Shown here in pieces: positions 49,494-63,466 of a DNA stretch of 64,000 nucleotides; the stretch's first letter is position 1, and every line of letters starts with the position of its first letter. The stretch covers positions 40,702 to 104,701 of the forward strand of contig DATLRX010000035.1 of assembly GCA_035534435.1 (NCBI GenBank). Reading direction: 5' to 3'. The notes under the pieces were generated by a model, which was not told where the DNA came from, ran no database searches, and saw only the letters and a program-made list of their open reading frames with translations. Made by a program: the position numbers and the translations under genes. Source of the DNA: Palsa-851 sp035534435 (lineage in GTDB: Bacteria; Chloroflexota; Dormibacteria; Aeolococcales; Aeolococcaceae).

Positions 49494-50825
49494 ACGCGAT
49501 CCTGCGTGGTGTGCGCGTGATCGATCCGCTCGGCCGGCTCGACGCCGCAGGCCAGGATGTCTGGATCGACGGCGGCAAGATCCTCGCGATCTACCACCAC
49601 ATCGATGCCGACGGTGTGCCGGTCGTCGATCTGACGCCCCCCGACGGCGTTGAACCCTGCGTGCTCTGCCCGGGTTTCATCGATCTGCATACGCATCTCC
49701 GCCAGCCCGGCGATGATGAGGCGGAGACGCTGCAGAGCGGCTCGCGCGCCGCGGCGGCCGGTGGGTACACACATGTTGTCGCGATGGCGAACACGACACC
49801 ACCGATCGATACTCCGGAGCGCGTCGCGGAAGCGCGCGTGCTGGCCGCGAACCTTCCGGTGTCGATCCTTCAGGTCGCGGCGCTGACGGAAGGTCTGGAA
49901 GGCTCGAAGCTCGTCGACATCAAACGGTGCATCGAGGCAGGCGCCGTCGCGGTCGGCGATGACGGACGCAATGCTGTTTCGCCGCGCCAGCTGGCGATCG
50001 GTCTTGCCGAGGCAGGACACCTGTCCCGGTCGGTATTCGTCCACCCCGAGGACGAGGAGATGATCGCGCAGGCGAACGCTACGCAGGGCTCCGTGACGCG
50101 GAGCCCGCTCCGGACACCGGACAGCGAGATTCGCGCCGTGAACCTCGCGATCCGGGCCCTGACGCATGCGCGTGTCGGTCATCTGCACCTTCAGCACCTG
50201 TCGTGCGAGGCGTCCGCGACCTCCCTTCGCCGCGCGCGGCACCAGGGGCTGATGGTGAGCGCGGAGGTGACGCCGCACCACCTCTCGATGTGGCTGCCCG
50301 TCGCGGAGGAGCCGGACCCACGCGCGCTGCTCAAGGTCAATCCGCCGCTGCGCACCGAGCGCGATCGGACGGCGCTCGTGCGCGCGCTTCGCGAGGGGGT
50401 GATCGAAGCGGTGGCGACGGATCACGCACCACATCGTGCCGCGGAGAAATCGAAGCAATACGACGACGCCGCACCCGGCATGGTCGGACTCGAGACTGCG
50501 CTGGCAACGTGCATCAGCATCGGTGGCATGGGAGGTGAATGGTTGCCGGCGCTCGTCGAGCGCATGACGGCTGGGCCGCACCGGATCCTCGGCCCCGACT
50601 CCGGAGTGCCCGAACCGCGTCTGCGAATCGGCGAGGCTGCGACGTGCACGCTGTTCGATCCCACCGCCGAGTGGACTGTCGGTGAAGGGGAATGGCAGTC
50701 CCGGTCACGCAACACACCGTTGCTGGGGAGCCGCCTGCGAGGGCGCGTGCTGCTCACCATCGCCGGCGGGCGGGTGATCCATCAGGATCCGGCGCGTGTG
50801 CCGGTCGAGTCGGGGATGGTGACCG

Positions 50826-50833
<8 letters not shown>
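49490..50833 (+). CDS. pyrC: dihydroorotase (class I)
   Basis: A 447-residue amidohydrolase closing carbamoyl aspartate to dihydroorotate. Metal-binding HTHLRQPGDDEAETLQSG, AAAAGGYTHVVAMANTTPPI, HLQHLSCEASATSLRR, SAEVTPHHLSMWLP and the catalytic Asp in VATDHAPHRAAEKSKQYDDA, followed by GMVGLETALATCISIGG. This is the class-I type found with PyrB in Gram-positives. GTG 49490 overlaps the pyrR stop, and the next gene begins 8 nt before its own stop. Confidence 0.96.
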
Positions 50834-55330
<4,497 letters not shown>

Positions 55331-55334
<4 letters not shown>

Positions 55335-56179
55335 CGGCTGATCTGAGCAAGGCCGCGCTCGAGAAGGGCGAGGTGCTCGTCGTCGAGCGCGTTGGCGGGG
55401 GGATCCTCGAACTCGTCGCGCGCCTGCCACACCTGGCCGCGACCGCGATGCCCGGGCAGTTCGCGCAGTTGCGGTGCGGTACCGGGACGACGCCGCTGTT
55501 GCGCCGGCCGTTCAGCGTCGCGTGGACTCACGACGACACGTGCGGCTTCGTCTTCGAGGCGGTGGGCGCCGGGACCGGAATCCTCTCCGAGCTGCAGCCG
55601 GGTGATCCCGTCGACAGCCTCGGGCCACTCGGGAACGGATTCACCCTCGTCGAGCACGGCCCCGCTGTGTGCGTCTCCGGCGGTCTCGGATGCGCGCCCT
55701 TCCCGCTGCTCATCAACGAGCTTCGCCGCCGCGGTGTTGAGGACATTGTTGTCTTGAATGGCGCGCGCACGGCAGCGCGACTGTACCCCGCAGAGCGCTT
55801 CGGCCGCCCGGCGGTCTCCGTCGTCGCCGAGGCGACGGATGACGGCACTCGCGGGTACCACGGCTCGGTCGCAGCGTTGCTCACGCCCGCGTTGGACTCG
55901 ACGCCGTCAGCGTTATACGCCTGCGGGCCGAACCCCATGCTCGGGGCGGTGATGCGCACGCTCGTGGAATCGGGTGCCGACCTGCCGCAGGTGCTCGAGG
56001 CCTCGCTCGAGGCGCCGATGGGATGTGGCTTCGGCACGTGCCTTGGCTGCGCGTTGCCGATGCTCGACGACGGAGGCGGCAGCGTGTGGAAGCTCTGCTG
56101 CACGGACGGTCCCGTGATGCCGATGCGGGGTGTCGACTGGGTTGGGCTGAGCGAGCTGCCGGGCGCCGACGTCGCATGA
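55331..56179 (+). CDS. pyrK: dihydroorotate dehydrogenase electron-transfer subunit PyrK
   Basis: A 282-residue FAD/[2Fe-2S] flavoprotein passing electrons from class-1B PyrD to NAD. FAD-binding LLRRPFSVAW, the NAD-domain start CVSGGLGCAPFPLLINEL, ACGPNPMLGAVMRTL, and the iron-sulfur cysteines in MGCGFGTCLGCALP plus KLCCTDGPV. GTG 55331 overlaps the carAB stop by 4 nt and its own stop overlaps pyrD. The presence of PyrK means orotate formation is NAD-linked and soluble rather than quinone-linked. Confidence 0.94.
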
Positions 56180-57039
56180 CCGAACCGGGCGCCGCGGGAG
56201 TCGACCTCGGTCGCGGCCTCATCCTGCCGAATCCCGTGGGGCTCGCCAGTGGAACCGCCGGTTACGGCTTCGAGCTTGCGCAGCTCATCGAGCTCGACCG
56301 TCTCGGAGCGCTGTACACGAAGGGCACGACCGCGGCACCACGCGAGGGAAACCCGCCGCCACGAGTCGCGGAGACCGGCGGCGGGATGCTCAACAGCATC
56401 GGTCTCCAGAACCCGGGCGTGGACGTTGTCGCCCGCGACTACGCGCCGCGCTGGCGTGACTGGACGATCCGCGTGATCGTCAACATCGCCGGTGGATCAC
56501 TCGACGAGTACGTGCACTGCGCTCGGGTGTTGGAAGACGTTGCCGAGATTGCCGGACTCGAGCTCAACATCTCGTGCCCCAACATCACCGGCGGTCTCGA
56601 CTTCGGCCGCGACCCGGTCGCCGCCGGTCAGCTGGTTGCCGCGGTCCGCGCCGTCACCGAGCGCTGCATCATCGTGAAGCTGAGCCCGAATGTCACCGAC
56701 ATCGCCGCGGTTGCTCGTGCTGTCGAAGAGGCGGGCGCCGACGCGGTGTCGGCGGTGAACACCTTCATCGGCAGGAAGATCCACCGCGCCAGCGGCCGCT
56801 CGGTCCTGCCGCTCGGCACGGGAGGGATGAGCGGGCCCGCGATACAGCCGCTCGCGCTCGCGGCTGTCGCCGCGGTGTGCGACGCGGTGCACGTACCGGT
56901 CGTCGGTGTCGGCGGCATCGTCGATGCCGCGTCCGCGAAGGACTTTCTCACCGTCGGCGCACGTGCCGTCCAGGTGGGGACGGCGACGTTTGTCAACCCC
57001 GAGACCGCCCTGCACGTGCTTGACGGTCTCGGGGTGTGA
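56176..57039 (+). CDS. pyrD: dihydroorotate dehydrogenase, class 1B catalytic subunit
   Basis: A 287-residue FMN barrel oxidising dihydroorotate to orotate. Seen: GLILPNPVGLASGTAGYGFE, YTKGTTAAPREGNPPPRVAE, GGGMLNSIGLQNPGVD, the catalytic Cys in LELNISCPNITGGLDFGR (Cys marks class 1), VKLSPNVTDIAAVARAVEEA, and the FMN phosphate loops GTGGMSGPAIQPLAL and GVGGIVDAASAKDF. It follows pyrK with an ATGA overlap. It is the last gene of the operon in this window: pyrE and pyrF are not here, and amt comes in from the other side after 9 nt. Confidence 0.96.
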   Translation: MTEPGAAGVDLGRGLILPNPVGLASGTAGYGFELAQLIELDRLGALYTKGTTAAPREGNPPPRVAETGGGMLNSIGLQNPGVDVVARDYAPRWRDWTIRVIVNIAGGSLDEYVHCARVLEDVAEIAGLELNISCPNITGGLDFGRDPVAAGQLVAAVRAVTERCIIVKLSPNVTDIAAVARAVEEAGADAVSAVNTFIGRKIHRASGRSVLPLGTGGMSGPAIQPLALAAVAAVCDAVHVPVVGVGGIVDAASAKDFLTVGARAVQVGTATFVNPETALHVLDGLGV

Positions 57040-57048
57040 CAGCAGCGG

Positions 57049-58461
57049 TCAGTTCAGCTCGCCGGCACCCACCGGCACCGGCGCCGGTCCCGGAAGCTTG
57101 TGGCCGTTGACCTCGAAACCCGACTCGTCCGGTGTCATGTCGATCGCCACCTCGCCGTGGAGCGCGAGGTCGCCCACCTGGAGCTCTTCATCGGTCATGC
57201 GCAGCGGTACGAAGAAGCTCACCAGCTTGATGACGGCGAAGGTGGCCACCGCGTCGTACACGATGATGAATCCGAGAGCGAGCGCCTGCAGTCCCAACTG
57301 CTTGGCATTGCCGTACAGCAGGCCGCTGATCGCCACCGACGCCGTCCCGCTCGTTCCCACGTACACGATCATGTTCGGTGACGCGAACACCCCGGTCATG
57401 AGGCCGCCGAACGCTCCGGCCACACCATGGGTGTGGAAGACGCCGAGCGTGTCGTCAACGCGCCGGAAGATGCGCGTCCTGCCGAGCTTGTTCATCGACA
57501 GCCAGGGCAGCACGCCGGCACCGATCCCGATCGCGAACGCGGCATACGCATTGATGTAGCCGGCGCCGGGGGTGATCGCAACCAGGCCCGCGATCATCCC
57601 GCTGATCATCCCGATGATGGTCGGCTTCTTGAGGAAGAAGATGTCCATGATCATCCAGGTCAGCAGCGCGGTCGCGGTGCAGAGATGGGTGTTGAGCACT
57701 GCCGCGGACGCGTCGGCATTGGCGAAGTACGGGTCACCACCGTTGAACCCGCTCCAGCCGAGCCAGAGCAACCCGCCACCGGCGACGGCCAGCATGACGT
57801 TGCTCGGCGCGTTGTTCTGGCGGTCCTTGAGCAGGCGCGGCCCGAGCACCGCCGCACCGACGAACGCCGACACCGCCGCCGCGACATGGATGACGTATCC
57901 GCCGCTGTAGTCGACCGCGCCGAGGGCGCCGAGCCAGCCGCCGCCCCAGAGGCTGAATGCTCCGACCGAGTACACCAGCGTGATCCACAACGGGACGAAC
58001 AGCGCCCATGCCTTGAAGCTGATGCGGCCGAGCAGCGCGCCGCCGAGGATGATCACCGTGATCGCCGCGAAGACGAACTGGAAGTACACGAGCGACGACA
58101 TCGGGAACCGCATTGCGGGGATCAACCCCGAGAGCAACGGGATGCTCGCCTGCTGTTCGAGATCAGTCGCGCCGGCGACCGGATGCGGGATGCCCACGAA
58201 CGTCGTCGCCGCGCCGGCGACGTGCAACGGCTGTCCGAAGCTCATGTCGTACGCGAAGAACATCCAGATGACCAGCGTCATCGCGAAGGCGTAGACGACC
58301 ATGAGCGCCGAGTTGACGGCGAACTTGCGCTTCATCAACCCTGCATAGAGGATCGCCAGCCCCGGGATGCTCATGATCCCGACCAACGTCGCCGACGTGA
58401 GTTGCCACGCGGTATCGCCGGAGTTCAGCCAGCTTGGATCCGGGGTCAGGGATGCGAGCAT
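57049..58461 (-). CDS. amt: ammonium transporter (Amt/MEP/Rh family)
   Basis: A 470-residue transporter with eleven membrane segments. The paired pore histidines are visible in YSGGYVIHVAAAVSAFVGAA and LGVFHTHGVAGAFGGLMTGV, along with WLGWSGFNGGDPYFAN and the periplasmic binding-site region near AILYAGLMKRK. A C-terminal cytoplasmic tail of ~45 residues follows. No glnK/PII gene is adjacent. AGGTGAGG lies before ATG 58461. It is convergent with the pyr operon, whose first enzyme consumes glutamine nitrogen, but any link is only positional. Confidence 0.95.
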   Translation of the reverse strand: MLASLTPDPSWLNSGDTAWQLTSATLVGIMSIPGLAILYAGLMKRKFAVNSALMVVYAFAMTLVIWMFFAYDMSFGQPLHVAGAATTFVGIPHPVAGATDLEQQASIPLLSGLIPAMRFPMSSLVYFQFVFAAITVIILGGALLGRISFKAWALFVPLWITLVYSVGAFSLWGGGWLGALGAVDYSGGYVIHVAAAVSAFVGAAVLGPRLLKDRQNNAPSNVMLAVAGGGLLWLGWSGFNGGDPYFANADASAAVLNTHLCTATALLTWMIMDIFFLKKPTIIGMISGMIAGLVAITPGAGYINAYAAFAIGIGAGVLPWLSMNKLGRTRIFRRVDDTLGVFHTHGVAGAFGGLMTGVFASPNMIVYVGTSGTASVAISGLLYGNAKQLGLQALALGFIIVYDAVATFAVIKLVSFFVPLRMTDEELQVGDLALHGEVAIDMTPDESGFEVNGHKLPGPAPVPVGAGELN

Positions 58462-58662
58462 TGCGAGACCTCACCTGTGCTTCTTGTCGGGAAGTGAGCG
58501 CGGTTGCGCTATGCAGGCAGACTCTGTCAGAGGCGCGCGCGCCGTTCATCGGCCACGACGCACACATCGAAGCGCCGCCGTATGTACAGCGCGCACGAGT
58601 GACGCGCACCGCCGTCTCCTTCGTCGAGGCGCCGCGGCGAACGGCGAGCCGTCAGCCCGAGG

Positions 58663-61080
58663 TCAGACCGCGGCGGCGTATCGGTGAGGCGCGCTGAGGC
58701 CGTTCCGTCCCGAGATCATGAGATCGGCGGCCGGTACCGGCCGGCCGGTGAAGTAGCCCTGGGCACGGTCACAGCCGAGGAGTGAAAGCAGTTCGAGCGT
58801 TGCGAGTGTCTCGATTCCCTCGGCGACCACGATGAGCCCGAGCGCGTGACCCAGCTCGATCGTGGCGCGAACGAGCTTCACGTCCTGCTCTCTGCCGTCG
58901 GCGATCAGGCCGTTGATGAACGTTCGGTCGAGCTTGAGCTCGGTGACGGCGAGTCCACCGAGATATGCGAGGGAGGTGAATCCGGAGCCGAAGTCATCGA
59001 TGGAGATACCGAGTCCCAGCGCACGCAATTCGTCGATGACCTGCTTGCACCCCTCGAAGTCACGGATGATCGTCGTCTCCGTGATCTCGAGGATCAACGC
59101 CGATGCCGGTACGCGGAAGCGACGGAGCGCACCGCGAACGGCATCGAGGAACCCGGGGTCGAGCAGGTTCGAGGACGAGATGTTCACCGAGACGGCGAGC
59201 CTCGTCCCCTCGGCGCGCCACGCAGCGCATTGCGCGAGAGCGTGCTCGAGCACGAGACGTGTGACCGGGCCCATCAGTCCCGCACCCTCTGCCAGCGGCA
59301 GGAACTCCAGCGGCGGGATCATGCCGATGCGCGGGTGCGGCCAGCGCAGGAGCGCCTCCACGGCGGTGGTCTCACCGCTCCGGAGGTCAACCTGCGGCTG
59401 GTAATGGAGCACCAGCTCCTCCTGCTCGACGGCCGCGCGCAGCTCGTCGACGAGGACGAGGCGGTTGCCGCCGTCGTCGATTTCGGGCTGATACACCTCG
59501 TACGACCGCTGCCCGAGCTTGGCTCTGTACATCGCGACGTCGGCGCATCGCATGAGGCCGGCGCTGTCGATCGCGTCGGCCGGCGCCATCGCGATGCCGA
59601 TGCTCGCGCTCACTCGAACGGTGACTGCGTTGAGGTTGAAGGGTTGCTCGAGGAGCGCCGTCAGGCGTTGCGCGAGACCCGCGGCGTACTCCGGTTCCGT
59701 GTCGATGAGCACCGCTCCAAGCTCGTCTCCGCCGACCCGGATGAGGACGTCGGTGGCTCGCATCGAACCGAGCAGCCGCGGCCCGAGCTGGCGGAGCAGC
59801 TCGTCCCCGGCTGAGTGCCCGAAGGAGTCGTTGATCTCCTTGAAGCGGTCCAGATCGATGAACAGGAAGGCGAGCTTGCGTGGAGGCGTCTGGGGGTCGA
59901 GATGGTCGGCGAAGAACGCGTCGAGCAGGCTGGTGAGCCTCCTGCGGTTGCCGAGCCCGGTGAGCTCGTCTGTCACCGCCTGGCGGTGGCGCTCCTGCGT
60001 GAGCGCACGGAGCCCGTGCACCGAGAACGCGAGGCGAATCCCGACCACGAGGAGTGTGGCGGTGGCGAGGCCGAGCGCCACCGGGACGACGTCGTGCTGG
60101 AGCGCCCCGTACAACAGGATCGCGAGGCCGGCGGCCGCCCCCACGCCCGGCAGGATGAACCCCGGCATCCGGCCCGTTTCAACGAGGTCGCGGCGTCCGG
60201 CTGGCGCCCACACCGAGATCGACATCAGGAGGATCGCGGCCGGCCACGCGATGCCGTTGAAGATGTCGCCGACAGGGGGTGACGCCCCGGAGGCACCGAA
60301 CAGGTTGAACGTGTCGCCTATGGAGTTGACACCGCACGCCGCCGCGAAGAGGAGCCAGGGCAGGCGCCGGCCCGGAAGGACCGCGGTGCCGCCGACGACC
60401 AGCGCAAGGAGCAGCACGTCCCCGATCGGATACACGAGGTTCACCGCCACGCCGAGCGTCGAGATCGAGGGGCCGAGCGAGACCTGGACGGCATGGAACG
60501 CGAACGCCGCACAGGCCGCGGCGGCGCCAAGGCCGGCCACGGCGCCGTCCAGCCACGTGGCGGGCAGGAGACGGGTGATCTCCTTCCGGAGCATCAGGAT
60601 CACCGCGACGTAGGCGAGGGGGAAGAACGCGATGTAGGGGACATCCGCCACCGACGGGGTCGGCGCGATGGCCCCGTTCCACTGCTCCCCGGTGAGGAGG
60701 GCATCGCCGAGCGCCCAGGAGAAGACTGCGGCACCGAGGACCAGCGCGATCGCCCGCCCCGGGCCTTTCCTCAGCCCTCGCATGAGCAGGAGTCCGGCGC
60801 CGGTGAACTCGAATGCCACCACCCCCCACCCGTCGATCCACGGCCACGAGGCGTCCGGCCCACGGACGAGCAGCGCGATGACATACGCCGCCAGGAGGGT
60901 GCCCATCACCGAGTAGCCGATCCAGAGCGCCCGCGGCGGCCGGACGTACGCCCGCGCGACTGCGACAGTCGGCTGGTTCTCTCGAATGACCGCTGATCCC
61001 ACGACTGGAGCTTTGCGTATCGGTGTCGAATTCCAGTTGCGAGCGTGGAACGACAATGATCCCAGCCGCTCGGGTCGCAT
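58663..61080 (-). CDS. membrane GGDEF-EAL cyclic-di-GMP protein
   Basis: An 805-residue protein. Residues ~50-335 hold about eight to nine hydrophobic segments, an unnamed membrane sensor. A GGDEF domain follows (~345-510), opening TDELTGLGNRRRLTSLLDAF, with the signature VGGDELGAV (GGDEL, last residue Leu in place of Phe). The EAL domain (~525-790) has EALLRWPHPRIG near 574, LEITETTIIRDFEG, SIDDFGSGFTSLAYLGGL, TELKLDRTFI and IVVAEGIETLATLELL. All metal and catalytic residues of the phosphodiesterase look intact. GGDEL may still work as a cyclase or only bind GTP. ATG 61080 follows GGAGGG by 5 nt. Confidence 0.9.
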   Translation of the reverse strand: MRPERLGSLSFHARNWNSTPIRKAPVVGSAVIRENQPTVAVARAYVRPPRALWIGYSVMGTLLAAYVIALLVRGPDASWPWIDGWGVVAFEFTGAGLLLMRGLRKGPGRAIALVLGAAVFSWALGDALLTGEQWNGAIAPTPSVADVPYIAFFPLAYVAVILMLRKEITRLLPATWLDGAVAGLGAAAACAAFAFHAVQVSLGPSISTLGVAVNLVYPIGDVLLLALVVGGTAVLPGRRLPWLLFAAACGVNSIGDTFNLFGASGASPPVGDIFNGIAWPAAILLMSISVWAPAGRRDLVETGRMPGFILPGVGAAAGLAILLYGALQHDVVPVALGLATATLLVVGIRLAFSVHGLRALTQERHRQAVTDELTGLGNRRRLTSLLDAFFADHLDPQTPPRKLAFLFIDLDRFKEINDSFGHSAGDELLRQLGPRLLGSMRATDVLIRVGGDELGAVLIDTEPEYAAGLAQRLTALLEQPFNLNAVTVRVSASIGIAMAPADAIDSAGLMRCADVAMYRAKLGQRSYEVYQPEIDDGGNRLVLVDELRAAVEQEELVLHYQPQVDLRSGETTAVEALLRWPHPRIGMIPPLEFLPLAEGAGLMGPVTRLVLEHALAQCAAWRAEGTRLAVSVNISSSNLLDPGFLDAVRGALRRFRVPASALILEITETTIIRDFEGCKQVIDELRALGLGISIDDFGSGFTSLAYLGGLAVTELKLDRTFINGLIADGREQDVKLVRATIELGHALGLIVVAEGIETLATLELLSLLGCDRAQGYFTGRPVPAADLMISGRNGLSAPHRYAAAV

Positions 61081-61113
61081 GACGTCCCTCCGGGGGGTTC
61101 ACGCGCCATCGAC

Positions 61114-62919
61114 CTATGGGTTGCGGTCGTACAGGTCGAGATCGATCAGCGAGACGTGGAGGGCGACCGGACCCGACCGCAGGATCCCCGTCCTGACCAG
61201 CAGCGGCCGGAAGGGCGCCAACGCAGTCAGGGATTGCGCGAATCCCTGTCCGGTGAAGCTGAGCAGGAGGATCTGCGCCGGCTGCCGCCGCTGGATCATC
61301 TGCACTGCCGGCGGGGACAGCACGCCGAGAGGGCTCGGGACCGAGTCGAAGAAGGCGTGGTAGATGCCGATCGGCCCGAGGATCTGCTGTTGCTCGTCAC
61401 GCGGCCACCAGATCAGCAACTGCTCGCCGGAGTACGTGGCCGGCCCGACGAAGCCCGGCAGATCCGCCGTGACGACATAGAGCCCCACGGCCTCGGCGTC
61501 GGCGCCACCGAGGGCTGCCGCATAGGCGGGGGTGGGGTCGAAGATCGTGTCAGGGAGCATCGCGTGCGGAGGGATGGGTGAGACCGTGAGCACCAGCAGG
61601 CATCCGGTGAGCACGGTGACCGTGACGCACGTCCCAAGCCGTGTCGCGGCGCGCGATGTGGCGTCCCTGCAAGCGCGCGCGACGACCGCGAGCGCGACGA
61701 TGATCAGCGCCAGCAGGTCGCCGAACGGCAGCCACCCGAATGACGGGACGTGCGGGTCGAGCTCGTAGGCAAGCGGCACCAGCACCAGCAGCAACGGGAG
61801 TGCCCAGGTCGAGCGCGGGTTGTCGAGGATCGGACGCGTCAGCTCAACGAGCGAGATGGCCAGCAGCAGGCTCAACCCGGCCCACAGCATGGACGAGAAA
61901 TAGTGGACCTCGAGTATCTGCACGTTGCCGACGAACTGCAGCAGCACGCACACGACGAGCTGCGCTGCGCATGCCGCGCAGACCACCAGTTGTGGTGTCG
62001 GGATTGCGCTGAGCCGGCGGCCGAGCGCCACAAGTCCCACGACGACAATCGCAGGTGGGACAAGGAGATACGCCACGAACGGCGCCCACCGCCAGCTCGC
62101 CGAGTGATACAGCGCCTCCAGTGACCCGTGACTCAGGTAGATCACCGACTCGATGGTCGGGAGGATGAAGTCGAACTGTCCCAGCAGGAGTCCGGAGGCG
62201 AGCATCAGGAGACCGGTCACGGAGATCGCCGCGGTCGCCATCACCACGGCGTCGCGGTAGATGTGCTCACGCTCACGCCACCAACGGACCGCTCCGTACA
62301 CGGCGATGGTGACGACCACGAGTGGCGCCGAGGTCGCGATCGACCAGACCGCAAGCGCGCAGCACACCGCACTCACGGCAAGCCACGCCAGTCGATGGCG
62401 AGCCGACGGCATCACGAGGCACGCAAGTCCGGCGACAAGGTATGACACCGCGGCCGAGTTGGGAAAGTCCGTGCCCCATGCCGTGATGATCACGGGGCTG
62501 CTGAGGATCACGATCGCCGCGACGGCTCCGGCGGAGCGGCCGTACAGGCGGCGGAGCAGCAGATACGCCGGTACGACGGCAATGAGCGCGAGCAGGTAGC
62601 GGAACACTACGAATCCGGGCAGCGCCCCGAACAGCAGATATGCGATCCGCCCGGGGACGAGGAACGCGACTCGCGCGCCTTCGCGAAGTCGTGCCGATGG
62701 GGTGAAAACCGCAGAGTAGCGAAGGAACATCGACTGCGGGTCGATGATGAACGTCGTGTGCATCGCGGGATCGTTCAGGTCCGGTATCGGCATGAGACGG
62801 AGCCGGAGACCGAAGAACGCGACCAGCGGCGAGAGCAGCACAGCGGCGCTCTCGACGGTGGATGGCAGGGACCATGTCCGGCCCATGAACACCAGCAGCC
62901 GCTGGGGTTCAGTGGTCAT
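61114..62919 (-). CDS. polytopic membrane protein, GT-C glycosyltransferase-like
   Basis: A 601-residue protein with about eleven to twelve hydrophobic segments over residues ~15-450 and a soluble C-terminal domain of ~150 residues. The first loop contains PIPDLNDPAMHTTFIIDP, again an acidic/His-bearing first loop as in GT-C transferases, and AWGTDFPNSAAVSYLVAG resembles GT39-like proteins. The enzyme class is inference and no acceptor can be named. It lies 33 nt upstream of the GGDEF-EAL gene on the same strand, so co-transcription is likely. Confidence 0.65.
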   Translation of the reverse strand: MTTEPQRLLVFMGRTWSLPSTVESAAVLLSPLVAFFGLRLRLMPIPDLNDPAMHTTFIIDPQSMFLRYSAVFTPSARLREGARVAFLVPGRIAYLLFGALPGFVVFRYLLALIAVVPAYLLLRRLYGRSAGAVAAIVILSSPVIITAWGTDFPNSAAVSYLVAGLACLVMPSARHRLAWLAVSAVCCALAVWSIATSAPLVVVTIAVYGAVRWWREREHIYRDAVVMATAAISVTGLLMLASGLLLGQFDFILPTIESVIYLSHGSLEALYHSASWRWAPFVAYLLVPPAIVVVGLVALGRRLSAIPTPQLVVCAACAAQLVVCVLLQFVGNVQILEVHYFSSMLWAGLSLLLAISLVELTRPILDNPRSTWALPLLLVLVPLAYELDPHVPSFGWLPFGDLLALIIVALAVVARACRDATSRAATRLGTCVTVTVLTGCLLVLTVSPIPPHAMLPDTIFDPTPAYAAALGGADAEAVGLYVVTADLPGFVGPATYSGEQLLIWWPRDEQQQILGPIGIYHAFFDSVPSPLGVLSPPAVQMIQRRQPAQILLLSFTGQGFAQSLTALAPFRPLLVRTGILRSGPVALHVSLIDLDLYDRNP

Positions 62920-62986
62920 GGCATGCTGTGCGCCGCCGTCGCTCGCCGGGGGCGATCGTCAGCGGCCGACTCATGAGGACGTGAAG

Positions 62987-63451
62987 ATGGGCGTGGAAAT
63001 CAGCATTGTGAGCGACGAGTCGCAGGTGCAGCGGTTGCTGCCGTTGGCGCGAGCGTATTGCGAGTTCTACCACTCGGCGCCGCCGGATGACGCACTGCTC
63101 TCGCTGATGCGAACGCTGATCGCTGATCCCACGCACGAGGGCGTGCAGTTCCTTGCGGTCGAAGCGGGAGCCGACGTCGGATTCGCAACCGTCTACTGGA
63201 GCTGGGAGACCACGATCTCGAGTCCCATCGGGGTCATGAACGATCTGTTCGTGATTCCCGCATCGCGCGGCCGGGGTGCCGGCTCCGCGCTCATCGACGC
63301 ATGCAGGCTGCGCTGCCACGAACACGGTGCCGCACGGTTGACCTGGCAGACGGCGCCGGACAACGTCCGTGCGCAGGCGGTCTACGACCGCATCGGCGCC
63401 ACACGCGAAACGTGGGTTGACTACTGGCTTGACACCGGCGGCGACCGCTGA
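62987..63451 (+). CDS. GNAT-family N-acetyltransferase
   Basis: A 154-residue acetyltransferase. VSDESQVQRLLPLARAYCEF opens the fold; the acetyl-CoA loop is in MNDLFVIPASRGRGAGSALI (R-G-R-G-A-G), and the closing helix and strand read TWQTAPDNVRAQAVYDRIGA. The Q/RxxGxG/A site is intact, so it should be active. Substrate unknown. ATG 62987 follows TGAGGA by about 7 nt. It is divergent from the GT-C-like gene and convergent with the nfuA gene, 15 nt away. Confidence 0.88.
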   Translation: MGVEISIVSDESQVQRLLPLARAYCEFYHSAPPDDALLSLMRTLIADPTHEGVQFLAVEAGADVGFATVYWSWETTISSPIGVMNDLFVIPASRGRGAGSALIDACRLRCHEHGAARLTWQTAPDNVRAQAVYDRIGATRETWVDYWLDTGGDR

Positions 63452-63466
63452 CCGGCGGGCGCGAAA

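Noticed and set aside
57427..58497. Long plus-strand frame opposite amt
   Set aside because: A charged, repetitive translation expected from the complement of a membrane protein; the amt frame has all family motifs.
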